Source of the DNA: Drechslerella dactyloides
Taxonomy: Eukaryota; Ascomycota; Orbiliomycetes; Orbiliales; Orbiliaceae
NCBI GenBank assembly: GCA_020064725.1
Contig: JAGTWJ010000008.1
Location: 868,001-932,000, forward strand
Length of the DNA stretch: 64,000 nt
Reading direction: 5' to 3'
Below the pieces are notes generated by a model. That model did not search any database, was not told the DNA's origin, and saw only the letters and a program-made list of their open reading frames with translations. Below, one piece after another: positions 57,205 through 64,000 of the stretch (the first letter of the stretch is position 1; each line of letters starts with the position of its first letter). Position numbers and translations under genes: made by a program.

Positions 57205-57787
57205 GGTGGCGGCGGTACTGCGACTCTGCTCGCGCGGATTCTCGAGGTCGTAGTATCGGCTACGTAGGACGTGTATTGTACAAGGTAGCTGCTCTTGAAA
57301 TCGACAGCCGCGAATTTTTTTCTGGCGTGCGACGGATGGTGGAATTATAAATGTTTGACAAGATAAGAAAAGCCTAAAGTGAACACAGCCAAATCCCACC
57401 ACAACGCACTTCGAGATGGAACTCGATTCGACGCCAGCAATGGAGGCCGGCCTCCGAAGAGTTCATTTCATTTCATCATCCTATACAACGTAAGTAATTA
57501 TAACAGAACGTCACTCGCAGCTATCGACACAGCAGAATCCTCCCATCAAACTGAACCCGCACGTTGCTCATCGGCCGTAATGTAGCATACCGCAACATAA
57601 AACCCAGGCTAGAAAACTTTCAAACCAAAAAAATGAAAGAAAGATACAGCAATATATAAGAAATGGACCATCGATACATGCAGCTCATGGGCTAAGAATT
57701 GTAAAGGAAGATACAACAGCAGATACGTGAGAAATATCAGTGATGAATGACCGATATAGCACCGTACGTGCAGCGTAGCACCGACCA
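57205..57787. other. intergenic region between CaM-kinase 3' end and NOP9 promoter
   Basis: 583 bp between two - strand genes. A-rich near 57590-57660. No gene seen. Confidence 0.5.
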
Positions 57788-59311
57788 TCACGACTTCGAC
57801 CACAGCCCCTTAGCCGTAGCAGCCTGCGCGGTACCTTGCCACAGCCCCGTAGCCGGCTGATTCTGCGGCTGCTTCTCCTTCTGGTTCTCCGGCGCGGAGC
57901 TCAGCGCCCCATCCATCATACCGCCCTCGCGAAGCTTGTTGATTGCCCGGATCGTGTCGATGGCAGCGTGCAGCGTCCGCCGTGCGTTGAAGTTCTTGCG
58001 GACGGTCGGCAGCAGGTCTGCCTCTCTCTCTGGCTGGTCTTCGCAGATGAAGGGGTGTTCAAGGGCGGCGTGCGCGGTTGGTCGAGCCTTGGGGTCGATT
58101 GTCAGGCATCGTCGGATGAAATCCTTGGCTGCATTGCACATGGCGTTAGTAATCGCAGGTATATTATCGTTATATATCATTGGTTCATACCATTCTCTGA
58201 GATATCCGACCAGTATTGCGCGGGCTCAAATTTGTAGTCGGCTTTGAGGATGGCTTGCATTTCCTCCAGGTTCGAGTCTCGATCGAAGGGTGTGTAGCCG
58301 CAGAGCAAAAAGTAGGTAATGACACCAATCGCCCAGATATCGCTGTCTCCCGTCAACTTTATGTCAGCACGAACCCTAGATCACGGTGCGGATGCGCAGA
58401 GATCCACTTACACCGGCTTGCCGTGGCCTGTCTTTTTGAAGATTTCAGGCGCCTAGCTCATATACACCCTCTATCAGCATCATATCGCATCATATAGTCC
58501 GCTGCCGTCGTCATCCGGGAAATAGCACCCACCATGTACCCCGGCGTCCCGCATGTCGTCGTTAGGACATGGAACCGCTCTTCATCCATAATCCTCGACA
58601 AACCAAAGTCGGCAATCAGCAAATCCGCATTATCCTCGGGAGTCCGGAACAGCAGGTTCTCCGGCTTGAGATCGCGATGAACAATCCCGTGGTCGTGCAG
58701 ATATGCGACAGCCGACAGCGTGGCTCGAATCAAGTCGGCAGCATCAGATTCGAAATAGGAACCTTTCCTACAGATCCTATCGAACAGCTCGCCTCCGAGA
58801 GCCAGGTCCGTCACCAGGTACACTGTTCACCCCCATCGTCAGCACGCTTCTTCCCCCATCTTGAGAGCTTGAAATGTTGCCAAAACGTACGGTTGTTCAT
58901 GGTCTCAAAGTAGTCCACCAAGGTGAGAATGTTCTGGTGCCCCATGGACACCTTCTTGAGCACAGCAATCTCATTGCGAACCTAGCCACAAATTCGCACC
59001 ACCGTCAGCTACCATTTCCAGCCCACTTTCAACTCGACTCCATTTGCTCAACTTGCAGCGCAACATAATCGCTGCGCTGCAAGTCGGGAGGACAAGATAC
59101 TAACCATGTGTTCTCTGCCGGCCATCAGCTTCTTGTTTATAATTTTCGCCGCATAGTACCGTCCCGTGTCGATGTGCACACATTCCCTCACAACCGAGTA
59201 GCTGCCGGACCCCAGCGTCTTGCCCGTCTTATACCTACACGCCTGGACCTGTGACGGCGGGGCCTGCGGCTTCGGCGATGCAGTGCTATTCGGCGGCGTC
59301 GGTGATGCCAT
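57788..59311 (-). CDS. calcium/calmodulin-dependent protein kinase
   Basis: Six exons (59105-59311, 58891-58981, 58533-58822, 58412-58452, 58191-58342, 57788-58128) encode 373 residues. All kinase landmarks are present: glycine loop 'LGSGSYSVV' (33-41), 'AAKIINKK' with Lys56, 'HRDLKPEN' (148-155), 'ADFGLSR' with D171, activation loop Thr in 'TTTCGTPGYMAPE', and 'DIWAIGVITYFLLCGYTPF'. After the catalytic domain the segment 'VRKNFNARRTLHAAIDTIR' is a basic amphipathic helix like the autoinhibitory/calmodulin-binding region of CaMKI/II. The C-terminus is Gln-rich. The size and lack of a hub domain favour the CMK1/CMK2-type monomeric group. The 41-nt exon carries the 'APEIFKK' segment. Confidence 0.94.
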
Positions 59312-59661
59312 GGTGGAACGGTGGGAGCTCGGAAATCTGCAGCTATATTATCTTTTACAGCGGCGACGACTAGTCAACGGGAGGGCGGATGGCTAGCTTG
59401 CTGAGAGAGAGAGAGATGCGATGCGACGGCTGCGTCTCCAAACGGAGAGATATAGGTATAACTAAGTAGATGTATGTTACGTCCGTAGGTATGTCCGCCC
59501 GAACGAAGGTTTCTGCGCGAGCTGCGATCTGGCGTCGGCAACTGTCCAGCTCTGAAACGTGTTGTGAGCGATTCCGCAAGGGAGCTCAGGGAGAGCTCAG
59601 GAAGAGGACGGACGAACTCGAATCGAATCGGACACGATAGAAGAAGGATCGAAAGCAAGGA

Positions 59662-59688
59662 AGAAAGAAAGAAAGAAAGAAAGAAAGA
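59662..59688. repeat. (GAAA)n microsatellite
   Basis: A purine-only GAAA tandem about 350 bp upstream of the CaM-kinase start codon. Confidence 0.9.
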
Positions 59689-60274
59689 GAGAAAGCAAGA
59701 AAGAGGGCGAGCGGGACACCAGCAGCCTAACTATGTCTGTCCACCCGTCGAGGCTAGTCGTTGGGTCGGGTCAAAGGTCACAGTACCAGGGCTCCCGCGG
59801 GATGGAAGAGTGAGATGGAGCGGGGATTCATTCACCTGCATTCCCCTCAGCAGCTGTTTGTTCGCTTGCCCCGAAACCTTACGCCTTCAGCCAGGTGGGG
59901 CTCTCACCATAGCAGCGCACATTATTAAGGCCACTCCGCAGCCCACCAAGCTGCCTGCACCGTCCTGACGGGTCCTGCGCGAGTGTGCCTACGCTTGTAC
60001 CGGTACTTCATGCACGCCGAGAGCGGCCATCAGCCCGTCCTGGCCGTGCTAATCCACCCCGCGGACCAATCGTGTCTCGCAGGTTAAGTAATCAGCCCGC
60101 GGGGGCTATCCTCTATTATCTTGGTATTCGCGTAGACGGACGTTGCATTCGAGTACTAATACAGCTTAAGAATTCCAAGCTGACTCTCGGGTCACAGTAC
60201 ATGCACGAGTACGCTCTGCCAAGCAATACACTAATATCAAAATCATCGGTCGGAAAAAGAAGCAGCCAAGTAGA

Positions 60275-60295
60275 GAATAGAATAGAATAGAATAG
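60275..60295. repeat. (GAATA)4 pentanucleotide repeat
   Basis: Four tandem GAATA units about 340 bp downstream of the SLM-type gene stop codon. Confidence 0.9.
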
Positions 60296-60635
60296 CGATA
60301 GTCAGTCATATCAGATTTCGTGATTCTTCATCATGTGCAGTATCGTATAAGAAGAAAATGCAGATAGAAAGATACACCCCAGCTCCGCCGTAAGAAATCC
60401 AACGCTTCCAAGACACAAAACAGCCCTTTTTACAAACAAAACATCTCAGCGGGGGTAAAAAAGACACATAAAAGGACAAACCAAGAAGGCAGTAAGCTCG
60501 GAGCGGAAACGAGCGAAAACGAGTGAACAGGTGGAATACGAGCGGCAAGTGAATGAAAGGTGTCACTAAACCGAAAGTTGTCTTTTCTGTCTAGTCTCCC
60601 GTGAACACTCCCTCTGCCAGCAGGCTGGGGGCGTT

Positions 60636-63343
60636 CTACGGCTTAGGATATCCGCCAGGGACATGAAGATCGGATATTGTGAAGTTCGAATTGGTGCGCT
60701 GCGCCGGCGCGATCGTAGGGCCGGAAGCTTCGCCATTCCGAAGCTCGCCATATGACTTGGTCGGCTTCGCCGGCCCGCTCGATTCACCAATCGGTGACGG
60801 TACATAGGGGGCATCTGAAAGACTGGCCCCGCTCGTCGCCTCGGTCCCGATCAATCTAGGAACCGCCTCTTGCCCCGACGCCGAGTCGGGGGAAGCCTGC
60901 GATGGCCGGTAGAGCTCATAGGCTCCGGCTCCGGCAATTCCGTTGGCAGCGCTGGCTTCATAGGCGGCGAGACCCGACTGAGTGGTTTCAGTAAATTCTT
61001 CTCGTCGGCGGCCGGCGTCTGCAGGCTGAGAGGAAGACGCATCGGGCAGTCCAGTGATCGGATCGACGCCATACGTAGCGGTCGGCCTGCGAGATGGCGT
61101 CTTCCGCGTGAACGACGTGGAGCTATCCCTACGCACAGGACGCTCGTCTGTCTGCGTGGACATCCGACGTTCCACCGCGGGAGGTATGTGTGCCATTACT
61201 GGTTGGAAGTCTTCTCCGTCGCGCAAGGTCGAGGCAGGCGGATGCTATAAGAAAAGACAAGTCAGCAAATTGATCCTGAGTAAATTGAACCGTTGGAAGA
61301 AGTACCTTGGCTTCGTACGAGTAGGCAGACGGAGAACGCTGGATGCCCGGCCGGCCCCCAGCTGCGTGATTGACGAAACGCTGTTCGTCATACTCGCCAC
61401 TAGGACCAGGCGAATAGGCTTCCCGAGGCAGAATTACGACGGCGGCTCCATCTAGCGACTGATCGGAGGCACCACTGGTGGCGGATCTGAGTGAACGTCG
61501 GCGTTGAATGTCAATATCGGACGGGAATCTGCCACCCTCGGGTCGAGGTTCATGAATAGAGGGCTCCGAACCAACTAGTGCACTGCGATCTGCAGAATAC
61601 GGGATTTCATCAGCTTCGTCATTCTCCAGCCCATTCTCGGAGCTAGAGGAGCCATTCTGATTCGAGGGGGGTCCGTCGGCGGCGGCGGCGGCGGCTTGCT
61701 TCTGATGCGAAGCTACAAAGGCAGTTCGTTCGGGTCCGGAGAGTTCTATCAGCTTCTTGATGTCTTCGTAGAAGCCCATCATGGCGTCATGCGTTTCAGC
61801 TCGAAACACCCAACTGTGACCACTAAACATATTGTCAGTCGGCATTCCGATAAAAGTAGAGACGGATTGAGCTTACCGATGCAGGGCGCCAGTCTGTCTG
61901 CCCTTCACTACGAATTTGTGGGACGAGGCAGCAGATTGAGTGTGGCTACCCATTGTGCAGTCCGGCAGATAGAGCGACATGACCGGCGTCATATCGTGAT
62001 TTCTATCCGCCGTTTTGAACTCGTGGAGATGCGACGGTGACAGCACATACCATCCCGGCGTGTAAGACTTGAGATACTTTGATTTTCTCTCCAGGAGTCC
62101 AGACCGTACTTCCACGGCGGAAGGGTTGTTCCACCCGGGGTATTCCACATTTTCGAATGACCGTATGGCAATCCTAGGGTCTACGAAGTCCGGATCCCGT
62201 TCGACGAATGTCGTCCATTCATAGTCTGATGGGAGGTTGATGGTGCGGGTCTGCAGCCGCTCCGCAGTGTCCGTCAGCTCGTTGCCTTCCATCCGTAAGA
62301 CATTCATATAAGACTCGAAAGCCTTCTGAATCTCCGAGACGACGATGCTTTCGAGTTCTCGACCGCTGCTCTCCAGATTCAAATATGCCTAAACCACCAA
62401 TTAGCGATCAAATCCAACCTGCATCGTTTTGTCCTACAGGAATAAAATGGGTTTCACCTACCCTATGGAGATAATTCTCTTCAGCCAGCTGCCGTCGCAG
62501 CTGCTTGTCCACTGTCAACTTGACGATATAGGGATCGTTCTTGCCGGACGCCAGAGAGGGATTGACATCGACTGCGAGCAGCGCCTCTGCCAGCTGCGTG
62601 ACCGCTCTGCGGGTTCCTTCCCGCTCTTTGTCCAGGGTATTCTTGAAGTCACCGGATAAACCCTTGATCTCCTTGATCTTCCCGCTAAGATCGTTACGTA
62701 GGCCGCTGAGCGCGCTGATGATCTGAACTTGGATCTGCCTGGCCTGTTCGGCTGCCAACATTGCGGACTTGTGGTGTTCCTTCAGCACGACGTTCGTTTC
62801 GAGGATACCGCCGGACCGGAGGAACATCTCGGGCTCGACCGCATTGTTCAATGTGGAGTAGAGCCGGCCCATAGTTTTCGCCTGCGCCTCGTATGCGACC
62901 TGCACTTCCTTAAAGTATGCAATGTAGTCTTTGAGGATCCGGCGCCACCCCGCGAACCGGTTTGCCAGAATCTCGGTCGGATTGCCGTGCGACGGGACAG
63001 GTGAATGGAAGGCGGAATTAGGGTTGTCGCTGTCCATTTCTCCCACTGTGGATCTCCGCGAGCGGGAACCGGAGCGTCTAAGAGAGCTGCTTCTCTTGAA
63101 AGAGTTCCTCTTCTTTAGCGTAGATGCTTGCCGAGAGGGTAATTCGTTGGAGCCACCCCTCATGCTGCCGTCCATGGAGGATCTGGCGTCGAAATCATGG
63201 GATTTGATGCTGCCGGTGCCGATGGCGGCGGCATCTGCCGTCCGAGGTCGTTGCGAAACATAGCTTGACGATCGCGCAATGTCCTGGACGGGGGTTTGCG
63301 ATCTCGAATGAGCTGGTTGGCTGGAGCCGTTGTAGAGCGACAT
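60636..63343 (-). CDS. SLM1/SLM2-type PH-domain protein (TORC2 effector)
   Basis: Four exons (62462-63343, 61877-62388, 61306-61822, 60636-61244) encode 839 residues. The N-terminus is Ser/Arg-rich with 'LKKRNSFKRSSSLRRSGSR'. A long helical region (about 115-330, 'ILANRFAGWRRILKDYIAYF' onward) resembles the F-BAR-like domain of Slm proteins. A PH domain follows at about 375-510 ('GLLERKSKYLKSYTPGWYVL', 'LPDCTMGSH', ending 'HSWVFRAETHDAMMGFYEDI'); it spans intron 2. The C-terminal 300 residues are disordered, with Ser/Pro sites. In yeast Slm1/2 bind PI(4,5)P2 at eisosomes and bring Ypk1 to TORC2. Start is the first ATG; the 5' flank is purine-rich. Confidence 0.9.
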
Positions 63344-64000
63344 ATTGGTCCGCAGACGGACGGTCCCTCGACTGGAGAGACTGCGAAAGAGATTGAAGGA
63401 TAGATGGGATGGATAGAGGGAGGATGAGAGGGCGAAAGCAGTGCGAGGGAGGTAGAGGGCGTGGAGGGAGGGTTAAGAGGAAAAGTCGGGGCTGGGACCC
63501 TTGATGGGATGGGACGAGAGTGGAAGTGCAGAGCAGGTAAAGTGTCGAATGATCTGATCTTTTCGGGGGATGTGTTGAGAGGGAAGCGAAGCGATGCAAC
63601 TTGCTCGGAACCTCTCGACGCTGGTTTTGGGAGGAGGAGAGAGCCCGAAATGCAGAGGAAGGGAAGAAGGGCCGGATGGAAGGTCGGAAGGGCTGCCGAC
63701 TGTATTATAGCGTATACCGGTGAACCCAAGAGACGGAGAGAGAGAGACAAGAGAGACAGGCAGCAGCAGGGCTCCTGGCAAGTCACACTTATCTTGCTCG
63801 AGCGTTAGCTCTTCGATCTGCTTTTTCTTCAGTTGTTATCGCTACAATCGATGCCGTGCGGAGAAGCGACCGACGACAATGACGAAAGCAAATAGTCAAG
63901 TACGAAATGGAACGAACTCATTCACAGGATCCGCTCCCCTCAATCTCAAGCGTGGCGACCGATCGCTGTTGATGAATGTATGTGCGAACGTGAGCTTCGT
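63344..64000. other. 5' flank of the SLM-type gene
   Basis: Purine-rich on the + strand (pyrimidine-rich in the sense direction of the gene), as is common for fungal promoters and 5' UTRs. Overlapping long open frames at 63160-63808 are by-products of this biased composition. Confidence 0.5.

Larger units (their letters stand above)
59312..60635. other. intergenic region, 1.3 kb, with simple repeats
   Basis: It holds the CaM-kinase promoter and the 3' flank of the SLM-type gene. A (GAAA)n tract lies at 59662-59688, a GAGA run near 59401-59413 and an (AATAG)n tract at 60275-60295. No gene seen. Confidence 0.5.

Noticed and set aside
63160..63808. Long frames on both strands at the right end
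   Set aside because: They arise from the purine/pyrimidine bias of the SLM-type 5' region and overlap its first exon.

Overview
The window is nuclear DNA of a filamentous ascomycete fungus (Pezizomycotina). The evidence is short GT-AG introns in most genes, a white collar-1 photoreceptor, a Zn2Cys6 regulator, an SPX/VTC polyphosphate polymerase, fungal-type Atg4, Sld2, Slm and Nop9 proteins, and a secreted glucuronoyl esterase with a fungal cellulose-binding module. The class cannot be fixed from sequence alone. No rRNA, tRNA, transposon, CRISPR array or virus-like gene was recognised, although tRNAs were scanned only by eye.

I rebuilt 22 protein genes exon by exon, checking reading phase at every junction. 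Left part (1-30 kb), gene-dense: 3' end of a SWIRM protein; an uncharacterised 855-residue protein; mitoribosomal mL53; SQS1-like R3H/G-patch protein; ATG4; VTC4; complex I subunit NDUFB9-like; KGD2 (E2 of 2-oxoglutarate dehydrogenase); CBM1-glucuronoyl esterase; a GT17 glycosyltransferase; TRM10; DNA primase small subunit PRI1; SLD2. Middle part (30-45 kb), sparse: HNT1-like HIT protein and aldose 1-epimerase, both with unusually long introns, then a small Zn2Cys6 regulator and about 6.5 kb with no recognisable gene. Right part (45-64 kb): YMC1/2-like mitochondrial carrier, mitoribosomal uS2m (MRP4), WC-1, NOP9, a CaM-kinase and an SLM-type PH-domain protein.

The genes are mostly unlinked housekeeping functions rather than a biosynthetic cluster. 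Two divergent pairs share a function and an intergenic promoter: PRI1/SLD2 (replication initiation, with an ACGCGT cell-cycle box) and NDUFB9/KGD2 (respiration, with an inverted pair of CCAAT boxes). Five genes act in mitochondria (mL53, NDUFB9, KGD2, YMC carrier, uS2m). The upstream region of the glucuronoyl esterase holds an inverted pair of GGCTAA words matching the xylanase-regulator consensus.

The most unusual observations are very small exons: 7 nt in the aldose 1-epimerase, and 12 nt and 13 nt in the mitochondrial carrier. Each is needed to restore a conserved family motif, and automatic annotation would probably miss them. I did not find convincing evidence of a wholly new biological system.
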